Source: Acanthamoeba lenticulata (Eukaryota > Discosea > Longamoebia > Acanthamoebidae). From it: a stretch of 64,000 nt of DNA. Position 1 is the stretch's first letter. Every line of letters starts with the position of its first letter. Shown one piece after another: positions 1-10,955 of the stretch. Where the stretch lies: positions 1 to 64,000 of the forward strand of contig NAVB01000079.1 in assembly GCA_002179805.1 (NCBI GenBank), written 5' to 3'. The translations under genes were made by a program, and so were the position numbers. The notes beneath the pieces were generated by a model. It saw nothing but the letters and a program-made list of their open reading frames with translations, had not been told where the DNA came from and searched no databases.

Positions 1-58
1 TATTATTTAAAAAAGGAATATTTATCGATATTTTTTAACAAAACAAAAACAAAAACAG

Positions 59-523
59 AGGAGAATGAAATGTTGAAGCAGCAGGCCAAGGACAACGAAA
101 CGACGAACAAGCGGCTGATGAAGATCTTCAAGGACAAGACGCGTGAGTTCCGAGAGACGGTCTACCAGCTGTTTGGTTGGCGCGTGGACTATACCGAGGA
201 GCGGTCGGTCAAGCGATACCGCCTCAAGTCGATGTACGCCGAGAAGGAAGTCGACGAGCTCGTCTTCCAAAAGACCTCCAAGAGCGGCCTCGAGCTCATG
301 GCCACCGATTTTTCCTGGTATTTTTACTTTCTTGACTTTGTCTTCTTCTTCTTCTTCTTCCTCTTCCTTATCATCTTCCTTATCGTGCGGCTGATGACAA
401 CACGGCCACCACAGCACGCTGGACGTGGAGGTGCAAGCCTTCCTGAGCAAGTGCCACTCGATCCCGGCCTTCCTGGCCAACATCACCCTCAGCCTCTTCG
501 ACAAGCAGACTTTCCAGGGCTAA
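59..523 (+). CDS. MAD1: MAD1 spindle-checkpoint protein, C-terminal end (5' partial)
   Basis: Last two exons, 59-317 and 415-523, of a gene that begins outside the window; an AT-rich intron end (acag at 55-58) precedes the first. The product carries the Mad1 C-terminal fold: a helix feeding into YQLFGWRVDYTEE, then YRLKSMYAEKEVDELVF, TDFS and, across the junction, SIPAFLANITLSLFDKQTF. These match the conserved blocks of human MAD1L1 (GWxxD, LxSMYAE, SIPAFL..TL.LF). Known family role: Mad1 is the kinetochore receptor for Mad2 and this domain contacts Bub1/kinetochore partners in the mitotic checkpoint. The 97-bp intron is phase 2 and contains a CTT run. The Mad2-binding and coiled-coil parts lie upstream and cannot be seen. 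Confidence 0.85.
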
Positions 524-814
524 AACAAAAAACAAAAAACAAATTAAATAAATATAATAAAATCAAAAAAAGAAATGGAGAATTATCAAGGATATCCCCG
601 GCGACGGCCGAACCGCAACTGCAGGTGCCTTAGGAACTGGCCGAGGGGAAAAAGAGAACATCACCAGGCAAGGGAGCCTCGGCTTGAGCTGATCGGCTCG
701 CGATCTGCCACGGTTGATTCTCAACGGCGGTGTTTCGCCGGCAACCGCGAATTGAGCGCGTTCACCCGGTGGTGTCAGAGCGCAAGGAGACTTGCACGAT
801 CACCTCGAGCAGCA

Positions 815-821
815 GATAAAA
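815..821 (+). promoter_or_regulatory. TATA-like box of the secreted-protein gene
   Basis: The sequence gataaaa lies 72 nt upstream of the ATG at 893, inside the 369-bp gap after MAD1. The rest of that gap shows no second gene; an open frame starting at 575 simply runs through the 5' leader into the gene. Confidence 0.4.
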
Positions 822-892
822 GGAAGTCCGAGCTGTACGAAGAGCACTCACCAAAAACAACCAGCTTACACAAGCGTCTTGTACTCTACACC

Positions 893-1420
893 ATGAAGGC
901 CATCCTCGCCCTCTTCGCCCTCTTCTTCGTGATCAACGCCGCGCAGGCCGCCCTGTTCTTCTGCCAGGACAGCCAGTACGACCCGTCGCAGCCGGCCTTC
1001 TCCAACGTGCTCAAGTTCTACCAGGAGCGCGCCACCTACAAGGAGTTCCGCGACTACTTCGCCCAGATCACCGCCAACGTCGACCTCGGCAACACCACCG
1101 TCGAGGCCGGCATCATCGCCCAGCTCAACGCCAAGCTCGCCGCCAAGGGCATCGACAACACCGTCCAGTCCTTCACCATCATCCGCTCCAACGGTGACAT
1201 CACCATGGACACCCAGCTCGGCGTCAACCCTGTCATCGACAACCACGGCGGCCGCTACTCGCTCGGTAAGCCCATGCTCTGCCGCGACTTTGAGACCCTC
1301 GTGTTCGACTACACCTACGTGACCCGCACGGGCCTCCAGTACCGCTTCTGGGCCCAGGCCGTCCAGACCTCCGTGCAGAAGCAGTGGTTCTCCTTCCGCT
1401 GGAACATCCCCGTCCAGTAA
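893..1420 (+). CDS. Secreted protein of unknown function
   Basis: A single exon of 175 residues. The start at 893 is chosen because it opens a textbook signal peptide, MKAILALFALFFVINAAQA, with cleavage expected after AQA; the longer frame from 575 has no such property and lies over the leader. The mature part has only two cysteines, is rich in aromatic residues and beta-prone stretches, and ends in a WFSFRWNIPV-type strand. I do not recognise the family. Codon use is extremely C-biased at third positions, which in such genomes usually marks strong expression (inference). A TATA-like box lies upstream and AATAAA lies 16 nt after the stop. It converges with the helicase gene on the other strand. 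Confidence 0.75.
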   Translation: MKAILALFALFFVINAAQAALFFCQDSQYDPSQPAFSNVLKFYQERATYKEFRDYFAQITANVDLGNTTVEAGIIAQLNAKLAAKGIDNTVQSFTIIRSNGDITMDTQLGVNPVIDNHGGRYSLGKPMLCRDFETLVFDYTYVTRTGLQYRFWAQAVQTSVQKQWFSFRWNIPVQ

Positions 1421-1436
1421 GTGTCAACTGTGAAGA

Positions 1437-1442
1437 AATAAA
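1437..1442 (+). terminator. AATAAA polyadenylation signal
   Basis: Canonical AATAAA 16 nt downstream of the stop codon at 1420, in a 100-bp gap between convergent genes. Confidence 0.5.
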
Positions 1443-1520
1443 ACAGGAGAAGACCACCTGAGGCAAGTGCGCAGGCGTGCATTGGTGGTTGGGAAATCTT
1501 TGTTGGCGGTGCCTTCTTGG

Positions 1521-3438
1521 TCAAGAAGACGTCGGGTTGTTGATAGCCGCCTTGAGGGCGCGCCGCTTGTGGGGAAGCTGGTACTTGAGCGGGGTGGGCT
1601 TGAATTGAATCGTGATCTGTGTGTTCTGCGCTTCCGCCTTCCGGATGGTTTCCACCATGGCCTCGTCCTCCTCCGCGTAGAAGCACGTCACTGGATGGAG
1701 ATAGGGCACATGGTGTGTGTGTGTGTGTGTCTCGTCAACCTTCTCGTCTAAGACCTGCACTCGCGTCCTTTTGTGCCGAGTATCGTACCTTCGCCGCTGC
1801 GCCCGCCGCGGCCTGTGCGGCCCACCCGGTGGATGTGATCCACGAGGCTCTGGGCAAAGTGGAACTGCACCACATGGGCCACACCCACAAAGTCGATCCC
1901 GCGCGAGGCCAAGTTGGTGGACACCATCACGTCGACCCGCCCGGCCAGAAAGTCGCGCAGGTTGCGCTCGGCCTCGGGCTGCGGCATTTCCCGGTGGAAG
2001 GGCACGCAGCTAGCGAGGCCGTGTCGCTGCAGCTCGTAGTGCAGCTCATCGACGGCCATCGTCGAATTGACAAAGATGAGCGTCGACTTTGGCCGCTCGC
2101 CCGCCGCCGCTTCTTCTGCTGTGCTTTCGGCATCAACAGCAGCAACGTCGCCGATCTCAGCTTCAGCTTCAAATTCTTTGGCTTCAGCTTCGGACTCGGT
2201 GTGGATGTTGGCTTCGTTGTCGGCGTCGGAGAGGACGGGGACGGGAAGACGGCTCTTGGTGCGGAGCAAGTCGAGCAGGAGGCGCACGCGGGCGTCGGGC
2301 TCCTCGGGCGCCGGCACAAAGGCGAGCTGCACGTTGGGCAGGCTCCGGTGAAAGTGCGGCGTGTAGACCTGCCGCACGTGCTGGAAGTGCTTCTGGAGGT
2401 AGATCGTCAGCGACCGGCTCTTGTCCTGCAGCGGGATCGTGGCCGCCACAAACACAAACTGCACGCGCTTGCGCCGAAGCTCGCCGCCACCGCCACCGCC
2501 ACCTTCGTCGTTCTTGACGGCCTTGCGCTCCCGGCGTGTCTCGCGCTTGAAAAAGTCGAGGATCTGCGCCGTCTGCTCGTGGTAGACGGGCGAGAGCATG
2601 AGGTCGGCTTCGTCTACGACGATGTGGCGCACCCACGGCAGCATGTCGTCATGCAGGCACTTGGCCAGCGGGCCCGGCGTGGCCAGCAGCACGTCTGGCC
2701 GCCGATGCGGCAGCTCGTTCCCGCAAGCTTTGACGGAGAGGCCGGGCGGGATGAGCTTCTGGCACACGGCGAGGACCTGCTCGCACAGCTCCTTGTTGGG
2801 GAGGAGGACGATGGCGGACGGATACTTCTTTGTCGCCTCGGCCCTGGGCGGAGGCTGCTGGGCGAGGGAGTGAAGGACAGGCAGGAGGTAGGCCAGGGTT
2901 TTGCCGCTGCCGGTCTCAGCGCCTAGTACGACGTCGCCGCCCGCCAGGACCGCCGGAATCGCCTGCATGCAGCGTAGAATCGTCAATCATCAATCGGCGA
3001 GTTGTAGCGAAGATGTAGATGAAGATTACGCACGAGGGTTTGGATAGGGCTGGGTTGGTGGATGTCAAAGTGGCGACACAGGTCGTCCACCATCTTGGGC
3101 CGCAGCCCGAGCTGAGCAAAGGAGCTGACTTGGTTGGTGGCGGCTGCGGATTCTGGCTGCCCCGACGTGTTGCTAACGCTGTCTGGTTGGCTGGCCGTGG
3201 TGTGGTTCCATCGCCGCCAAGAGGGAGCACCAAGACGAAAGAATGGGTAGAGCGGAGAAAGAGGTGCACGCAGGTGCAAGAGAGTGTGTTTGCGTGGCCC
3301 TGTTGTTGGCCGCAGCAAAAAGGAAGGCAAATATGGCCTGACCATACTTCGACGAAAAGTTGCGGCACCATGAGGAGAAACGGTGTTCGTGGCACGCACA
3401 GCTGCCGCAGCAGGCGTCCTCCAACAGCTGGCCCTCAT
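1521..3438 (-). CDS. DEAD-box RNA helicase, probably mitochondrial
   Basis: Exons 3438-3034, 2962-1789 and 1690-1521 join in phase to 582 residues. Motifs in order: Q motif (F..LGL, then SPIQTLAIP across the first junction), I GAETGSGKT, TPGPL, II VDEADL, III AAT in place of the usual SAT, IV TLIFVNS, V STNLASRGIDF, VI HRVGRTGR. The start at 3438 is preferred because the 130 residues before the Q motif are rich in Arg, Ser and Ala with no acidic run, as expected of a mitochondrial presequence; an upstream open frame crosses an intron-like pyrimidine tract. DEAD-box proteins unwind RNA with ATP. A DDX28-like mitoribosome role is possible but unproven. An acidic insert lies between motifs III and IV. 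Confidence 0.85.
1713..1730. repeat. (GT)9 microsatellite in a helicase intron
   Basis: Perfect dinucleotide run (GT)9 within the 98-bp last intron (1691-1788) of the minus-strand helicase gene. Confidence 0.9.
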
Positions 3439-3594
3439 CTTGTGTCCAAAACGAAAAATGTGACAAAGGGAAAAGGGGGAAGAAAACACACAATAACAAA
3501 TGGCGTGACAAAGGAAAAGGATGAAGAAAACACAGAACGAGAAGAGCAAGTTTTGCAGCTGGTGCAACGTGGCGACTACATAGCTGGGCCCAAG
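3439..3594. promoter_or_regulatory. Divergent promoter region
   Basis: 156 bp separate the start codons of the helicase (minus) and the Frag1/DRAM-like gene (plus). The segment must hold both promoters; no clear TATA box is visible. Confidence 0.4.
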
Positions 3595-4943
3595 ATGAAG
3601 GCGCATGTCTTTGCTCGAGCTGGTAGGCTGTTTGTTTGCCGAGGTGTAGAAGCTTCTGTCTTCTCATCAGTTTATTTTTGTTGTGTCAGCATTCACTCTG
3701 GCAATAGTCGGCATCGCCACGTCATGGACTCTCACCATGGCCCTCGGCCACAACAAAGCTGGGGAGCTGCCCTACATCAGCCAGACCGGTACCTCAACCT
3801 CTTATTAAAATAAAAGTTGTTTTTAACGGTTTTTTTCAGGCATACACGCGCCCGAGCGCTACGTGTTCACCTTCACGTTGAGCAGCGCGGCAGTGCTCTT
3901 TGCGTTGTCAGCCTACATTCTGTTCCGCTACTTGCAGGATCGCTTCCAGGACGTGGCCGACTTCTACTACGGTTTTATTCACGATGACCGCGATGGAGGC
4001 AGCCAAACTCACGACGGGAAGGACGGCCGCTACAGCCGCGAGCGCATCATCCTCTTTGGCACCGAGCGCTTTATGCTTGTTCATCTGCCCCGCGTCAACT
4101 ACGTCGCGTTGGGCATGTCGCTGCTGGCCTGCGCCGCGCTGCTGTTCCTGGCCGTGGTTGACTTGGGCGAGGCCGCCCTCGCGCACGGCCTCGCGTCGGC
4201 TCTCTTTTTTGCGTTGGGCCTTCTTCAGGGCCTGCTCCTCACGTCCCTTGCCTACGCGCTTCGTCGCGTGCAGTCTGTGCGCACGCGTCGCGATAACTGG
4301 CAGTTTTATCTCAAGGTCTGTTGTTGGTTCCATGCTTGTTGTTGCTTTTCCCGGTTGGCTTCTACACACCACCATCTCACACCTCGTCCCTGTAATTGGC
4401 ATGTAGGTTGCCACGCTTTTTCTGTGCTTGTTCTGCACCTTCCCTCTGGCCGCGCTCGAGGGGCTCGTCATCGGCCTTGCCAAGCTGCCGCACGGGTGCC
4501 TTGTCCTCCTTGCCCTGGTGCGCCGTGCGCGATGGCCATCAAGGTTGTATAACCTGTTTTTACACGTGTGCAGGGAGTCGGACATGAGGAATGTGGGCGC
4601 CATCAACCAGTACTTGCTCACGCTGTCTCTCGTGCTTCATTTCCTGTGCTACTCGGCCGAACTGGGCAGCGTGGACGTCGCCTTCCACCTCAAGTTCAAC
4701 GCCGTCGACCGAGTTATTGTGCTGGGCGGAGGCAGCGCATCGGCGCTCTCCCATCGCGCGCTCGACACCTCGTTCTTTGATGATGATGACGACGAAGAAG
4801 AAGAAGGCGGGTATGAAGTGCAAGGCAGGAGCGTAAACGGCGACGAGGAGCAGGGAATTCGATTCGTCAACAAGAAGGCTTTCAGCCTTAATACGGAGAT
4901 GCAAGAGATCATCCCGACCGAGGTGCTCGATCTCAAGGCTTGA
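3595..4943 (+). CDS. Frag1/DRAM/Sfk1-like multi-pass membrane protein
   Basis: Five exons (3595-3622, 3690-3788, 3840-4315, 4407-4495, 4574-4943) give 353 residues; all junctions are in phase. The first exon codes only nine residues. About six hydrophobic segments are visible. The first loop carries ELPYISQTG then H.PE...F, the signature of the Frag1/DRAM/Sfk1 family, whose members include the autophagy modulator DRAM and Cwh43/PGAP2-type lipid-remodelling proteins. A charged loop with DDRDGG follows the second span. The C-terminal tail is acidic (run of Asp/Glu) and lies outside the membrane. The exact role cannot be told from sequence. Confidence 0.72.
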
Positions 4944-5416
4944 GTCCTTCACCCAATCGGACCTGCAGAGCTCGTGACGTCGTCTTTCCTGTATGATAAG
5001 AGCCCAACAGCCAAGAAGCTCTTTTTTATCATTTAAATTATCAAATTTTTAAACAAATGGAGAATTGGGCGATTTTTCCGCCAGTTAGTGGTTCCATAGA
5101 AGACTCCCTCATCGCACTGCGCGATTGGGTCGGGTTCTGGGCGTTGAGCTTGCATCGGAGCGGCGCTTCACACGAAGTATCCCCTCTTTCTCTCCATCAT
5201 CTCTCTTTCACGTACGCTTCGCGCAGCGAGGCTAAAACGGCGAATCAAGCGCGTATTCTTGACTTGCTCGTCGGGCAGAATAGTGCTAGACCGACCATCC
5301 TCTCGGCTTCACTCAGCATTTCCAACACCACCACGACTTCTGCGCGTAAAGCCGCGTGCCTCGGCTCTGTACAACTCAACAGCCCCACGCTCGGGAAGAA
5401 GCATTCATAAACAAGA
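4944..5416. other. Intergenic region upstream of the esterase
   Basis: 473 bp. It holds the downstream tail of the membrane-protein gene and presumably the esterase promoter and leader. An ATG-initiated frame of 117 codons (5057-5410) lies here, in the same frame as the esterase and ending 6 nt before its ATG. Its translation is low in recognisable structure, so I treat it as leader or uORF sequence rather than a gene. Confidence 0.4.
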
Positions 5417-8325
5417 ATGGAGCTGTTGATAGAGCGCGCCAAGAACCAAAGTAAAGCCAGGAAGCGGTCCTTTTTGAAGAAGCACATCCTTCAGCTTGCT
5501 GGCCATGTGACAACCAACGTGAGCAAGACCTTCGTCCACCGCGTGACCAAGGGCCCCCTCTTCCCCAACTTCACCTTCCGCAACGAGCTCTTCTACCAGC
5601 TCATGGTGGAAATTGTACGTGCATTCTTCACATTCTCGTACTCTTCTACACAGGCGCCTGACCTAGTGTGTGGCAGATGGACAAGCACTACTTGCTCTCA
5701 TGGCAAGAGTGGCGACACCTCATGCCCGTGCAGCCCATACCCCGTTGGCACCTGCGCAGGTACGTTGTTGTTGGCCCGTTGGGTTGTAGTTGGGCGGGCG
5801 GAAGTGACACAACAACAAACACCAACAGGACGAAGGTGGTGCTGAAGAACGGGCTCAAGACCGAGTTCATCACTTACATCCCCCGACGAAAGCGCATCAG
5901 CAGGCGCCGCTCAAAGAGCCAAAGCAAGCCACCGTCGCCCTCGCACTCGACCGACGACGAGAGCGCAGCCTCCAACGGCCACGACGAAGAAGACATGTTT
6001 TACGGAGATGCGGAGGACTTTGAGGACGACAACACCGAAAAGCACACCAACATGCCCGACTCTAGGGGTCGCCACAAGCACAAGCTTGACGGCGTCCAGC
6101 CGTCTCCTCCGAACCACAAGACCGGGACGGTGACTGGAGAGACCGTGAACGAAGGAGGCTCGGGGGTCGATGGCCGACACGTGAAGGACATTGGCTTTGA
6201 CACGCCCACCATCATCTACTTTCACGGCGGCGGCTTTTGCTTCGGCTCGGTCCCCGTCTACCGCCGATGGCTCTGGAACTTCTCACGCAAGCTGGGCGGC
6301 ATCCGCATCTTCGCCGTCGACTACTCGCTCGCGCCCGAGGCCCCTTTCCCGATCGCGCTCAAGCAGGCCCTCGACGCCTACCTCTGGCTCACCGACCCCA
6401 ACGGCGCTGGCGTATCGCCACAGAACGTGATTATGGGCGGCGACAGCGCCGGCGGCAACCTGGTGGCCAGCCTCATGCTGCTGCTCCGCCAGATGCGTTT
6501 GGAGAAGGAGCTCCAGTTCCGCAGACCGTCACACCATGGCGCCGATGTTGGCCAACAACACGGCTGCAGCGATCTCGAAGTCGCCGACGCGGGCAGTCAT
6601 CAGCGCGCTAAGCCTGAGGCGGCCTCAACGGCCGCGTCCCAGCCCAGCGCCAGTCCGCAGAACCAAACGGGGGCCAAGGGACCGATTAGCGTGGAGCCCG
6701 CGCAAGCCACGGCCAGGATGAAGGGGAAGGAGGTCAACGAGACGGAGCAGATCTGTGGCGAGACCAGCGAGCAGAAGCAGGAGCGGCAGCTCGACTTTGA
6801 CGAGGAGAACGCGGCCGAGGCCGAGGACGAGCGGCGGCTTCACCGGCAGCTCCGCGTGCGGCGCGAGTCCGTGGCCGACCTCAAGAGCTCGGCCGATCGC
6901 CTGCGCCATCACCACCCCAAGGGCAAGGAGAGCCACGACGTCGGGGCCGACGAGGCCGCGAGCCACCACCAGCCCCAAGGGCCTCTCCGCGAGGAGGACG
7001 CCGAGGCCGCGGAGCAGCCCACCCTCAAGGCCATCAACTACGACATGGAGCTCGTGCGTCAGCATCGCATTCCGTTCGAGCTCGACCCGGACCAGGTCGG
7101 GCGCTACCCGAGCCTGCCCATCGCCGCCATCCAGATCTCGCCCTGGTGCGCACTTGGCTACATCCCTATCGATTATTCTTTGTAATATTAAAATTAATAT
7201 TAATATCCTCTTCTTGTTGTGAATTGGTTCAACAGGGTCGACGTCAGCGAGAACAGCGAAGTGCACTCACCCGAGAGCTGGGGCAACATGACCTTCCGCC
7301 CATACAACATCAGCGTCCGGTTCGCGCTGGCCTACCTGGGCCTGGAGGCGACCGACCCGCCGCAGGCCAAGCGCAAGGAGAAGGAGACGCGCCACGAGTG
7401 GAACGGCATCGTGAAGCTCTTTCACCAGCGCAAATCGCGGCGCCGCCGACGCGGCCTCAAAGGCGCTGACGAAGCGGCCGCGACGCCCGAGTCGACACAA
7501 ATCGCGACGGCACCGGCTGCCGCTGGGACCGCCGCCGTTGTACCCAAAATATTCCTGGATGACGAGCCGATGCTGAAGTCAGCATCAAGCACGACCTCCT
7601 TGCCAGTGTCCACATCGGCCACGTCCTTGCTGACGCCCACCGACGTCTGGCGAGACCGCCTGCGGCGCAGCAATTCGATGCTGAGCAGCACCAACCTCTT
7701 GGCCCGGTCCGCCGCCTGGACAGCGGGCCAGGTGGGCGAGCGCGAGATCGCCATCAGCGGCAACGACGGCGACCTGTACGGCAAGCCGTCGGTCCCCGTG
7801 GTCATCAGCTCTGGCAGCAGCAGTGGTGATGGCCTCGCTGGGCCGTCGCCATCGCCACCGAGCACGCTGGCTTCCACCAGCGGGTCGCCACCGCCGCTCA
7901 CCACGTTCGACGTGTGCTCGCCCTACATCTCGCCTGTCTACGGCGACTTCCGTGGCTTCCCTCCCCTGTTTGTCACCGCGGGCGACGTGGAACCGCTGTT
8001 GGGCGACATCAGGCGGTACTTCCACAAGGCGGTCGATGCAGGCGTTGAGGCTGAGTTCGACCTCGGGAAGAACATGAACCACGACTACCAGGTATGCATG
8101 AGGCTATTGGTTTCTCTTCCCCTTCCCCTCTTCTCGGTCAACTCAATCCTTGGGTTGTTGTTCGTGTTGCAGTTCTTCTTCTCAGCCGCCGCCATGTCCG
8201 ACCCGGAGATCCCACGCTTCTGGAACGCGTTGCGGGCATGGGTGCACCGCCAGCTTGAGCGTGAAGTGCAACCAACATCAGCCATGGCCAAGATGTCTGC
8301 CTCTTCACCACCACTCCACAACTAA
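5417..8325 (+). CDS. Alpha/beta-hydrolase of the hormone-sensitive-lipase family with a large insertion
   Basis: Exons 5417-5614, 5677-5759, 5829-7145, 7236-8091 and 8173-8325 make 868 residues. Catalytic features: oxyanion motif HGGG (about residue 225), nucleophile elbow GDSAGG (about 297), Asp in AGDVEPLLGD (about 782) and His in MNHDYQ (about 814). This is the layout of family IV/HSL esterases, which cleave acyl esters. The usual fold is about 320 residues. Here roughly 170 charged, low-complexity residues separate the nucleophile from the next conserved strand (ISPW), and a second variable stretch lies before CSPYISPVYGD. A basic/acidic linker also precedes HGGG. There is no signal peptide. 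The stop codon overlaps an AATAAA (8324-8329). Confidence 0.82.
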
Positions 8326-8329
8326 TAAA
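8324..8329 (+). terminator. AATAAA overlapping the esterase stop codon
   Basis: The poly(A)-type hexamer begins on the second base of the TAA stop (8323-8325). Confidence 0.4.
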
Positions 8330-8490
8330 CAAAACATCTTCTTTAATCAGACTGTTGACCACAAAAACAGAGATCTGTGGCTGACTACAATGACAGCAAG
8401 GGAAGAGACAAGTCTCCTGAACGGTGGCCAGGAATAGAACGTTTTTCTTTGTTCATTTTCCTTTTCGTTTCTTGGTCTGCACGTAACAAG

Positions 8491-10816
8491 ATGAGAGCTG
8501 CGCAGAGGACGTCGGTGGTTTGCCGTCGAGGAGCTTCTCTAAGCCTCAACCACCCACCCAAAGGTGCAAATCTTTTCTTTACGGCCGGTTTTTGATTGAA
8601 ATGCTTGTTCAGGCAGTGTAAATTCATCCGGTGTGGTTTGCTTGCTTGCAGGTGTTTCTTCTCTCTTGCTTCGGCCTCGGTCTAGTGCGCTCGGCGCGAC
8701 GACTCTCTGTCGCAGCGACCAGCCGTTCCAGCTCGGCTCCGCGGCCAAGAGGTTCTACGCGGCTTCGTTCTCCTTCAAAGGTCCGTTCGCCCCCGTCGTG
8801 GCTTTCTACCGCTATGAAGCAGCTGCATCGCTCAAGCGCTCGGTTGTCGATGTTGTTGTTGTGCAGAGCACGGCATTGAGCCCGATGACGTCACCAACGT
8901 GACCGACCGCATTTTGGGCAAGATTGGTACCAATCTACTCCCGCGTGCTCGTCTACTGCTCAGCGCTGAAACGGTGGTCTGGTGCAGGGACCAACCTGCA
9001 CAAGCAGGCCAAGCACCCGCTGAGCACCATCAAGCAGCGCATCGAGCAGTACTTTGCGCACAAGTACCGCACGGCCGACGACAAGCCGCTCTTCCGGGTC
9101 CACGACTCCTTCAGCCCCGTCGTGACCGTCAAGGTGCGCACTCTGCCTCTTGTTCCATCATCATCATCTTCATCAAGCGCTTGTGTCTCACCTTCACCTG
9201 ACAACAGCAAAACTTTGACGACCTGCTGTTCCCGGTGGACCACGTCGGCCGCAGCGTCAACGACACGTACTACCTCAACAAATCCACTTTGCTTCGGTGC
9301 GCACCATTGACCCCCCGGCAGACGTCGGACCCATGGGCTATTTCTCCGGTGACTCACACGTGGCGGACTGCTGCGGACCGCAGGACGCACACGTCGGCGC
9401 ACCAGGCCGAGCTCTTGCGCGGGGGCGAGCGCCACTTCCTGGTGACGGGCGACGTCTACCGCCGCGACGCGATCGACAAGACGCACTACCCGGTGTTCCA
9501 CCAGATGGAGGGCGTCCGGATCTTCACGCCCGAGCAGCTGAAGGCGCAGCCCCTTTCGCCTGAGGAGTTTGTCGCCGCCGAGATGAAGGACGCGCTCGAG
9601 GGCATGGTCGCCGCCGTCTTTGGCAAAGTCCAAGTCCGGTATGTCGTCGTCGCCTTTGTCGTCATCGTCCTCCTCCTCGTCGTCGTTGTGCTCTTGTTCA
9701 TCGTTCAAGCTGACGACGACAACGACGGGGAGAACAACAGATGGGTCGACGCCTACTTCCCGTTCACGCACCCGTCGTGGGAGATGGAGATATTCTTCGA
9801 GGACAAGTGGCTCGAGGTGCTGGGCTGCGGCATCGTCAACCCGCAGATCGTCCACAACTGCGGCCTGCCCATCAGCGCTGGTGCGGACCCCATTGTGTGT
9901 GTTGTGTTGTTGTGTGCCGCAGAAGGGTGCAGCGAGGACTCACCCGCAGCTCGGCGGCCGGCCACAGATGGCGGCTACGGGGCCGAGGGCAACGTCGGGT
10001 GGGCGTTTGGGCTGGGCCTGGAGCGGCTGGCCATGGTCCTCTTCGACATCCCCGACATCCGCCTCTTCTGGTCCAACGACCGGCGCTTCCTCGACCAGTT
10101 TGCCTCGGGTCCGTTTATCTCAACTTGAACTTGCCCCGCACAGGCATATTGGGCGCTGGACTCACGGCATGCGTGTGCGTACGTGCGTGTGCGTGCGTGT
10201 GCGTGCGCGAATGCAGGCGAGAACGTCAAGTTCCAGTCCTACAGCAAATATCCGCCGTGCTTCAAGGACATCACTTTCTGGATTCCGGGCCACTTCCATG
10301 AGAACGCCTTCTTTGAGCTCGTCGGCCAGGTGTGACCCCCGCGCGCCGCGCCGTTTGTGACCTTTTGCTTTGCTTTGCTTTGCTTTGCTCATTTGTTTTT
10401 TGCTTTGCTTTGCTTTGCTTGGCGTCATCGGCGGATCACGGGGGCGCACTCACGCTCACTCTCACTCACGGGCCCGATGACCACCACGGCCTCAGATCGC
10501 GGGCGATCTCGTCGAGTGCGTTGAGGTGGTGGACAAGTTCACGCACCCAAAGACCAACCGCACGTCGCTCTGCTTCCGCATCACCTACCGCTCCATGGAC
10601 CGGTAAACCCTTCTTCTCTTCTCTCTCTTTTTTTTTGATCCTCTTCTCTTCTTTTTCTTCTTCTTCTTGTCTGACGACATGAGCTGTGCCCGAACGATGA
10701 AAACAAACAAACAAACATCGGCAAAAACCAGGTCGCTCACCAACGAGGAAATCAACGAGCTGCAGGCCAAGGTGCGCGACCAGGTGCCGCTCAAGCTCGG
10801 CGTCGAGCTGCGTTAA
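8491..10816 (+). CDS. FARS2: Phenylalanyl-tRNA synthetase, mitochondrial
   Basis: Eleven exons (8491-8563, 8652-8780, 8867-8926, 8988-9133, 9208-9296, 9384-9638, 9741-9880, 9968-10108, 10217-10329, 10496-10602, 10732-10816) sum to 445 residues. The protein follows monomeric mitochondrial PheRS throughout: [85 protein letters not shown] and the C-terminal anticodon-binding B8 block. It charges mitochondrial tRNA-Phe. The start at 8491 gives a basic N-terminus free of acidic residues ([18 protein letters not shown]), a plausible import signal. Introns carry TTTGC and GTGCGT repeats. Confidence 0.95.
10363..10420. repeat. TTTGC pentanucleotide repeat in a PheRS intron
   Basis: Two blocks of four to five TTTGC units interrupted by catttgttttt, inside the intron 10330-10495. 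The preceding intron carries a short imperfect GTGCGT run near 10170-10210. Confidence 0.8.
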
Positions 10817-10955
10817 GAGAGAAGAAGGAGAGAAGGGTTTGTTCCTCGCTCGCGGTTGTCCCGAGGCCAAGAGCCATCACTTGTCCAGTTTTAAGTTTGG
10901 GGCTCCAAGAGCCAAAGTTCCGGCTTCGCCCACACGAGACGTTCGGTAATGGCAC

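Noticed and set aside
5057..5410. 117-codon ATG frame upstream of the esterase.
   Set aside because: Ser/Thr/Ala-rich without recognisable domains and directly followed by the esterase ATG in the same frame; more likely leader or uORF than a gene.
10700..10716. aaacaaacaaacaaac repeat as a possible mobile-element tail.
   Set aside because: It is a short simple repeat inside a PheRS intron with no target-site duplication or element body.
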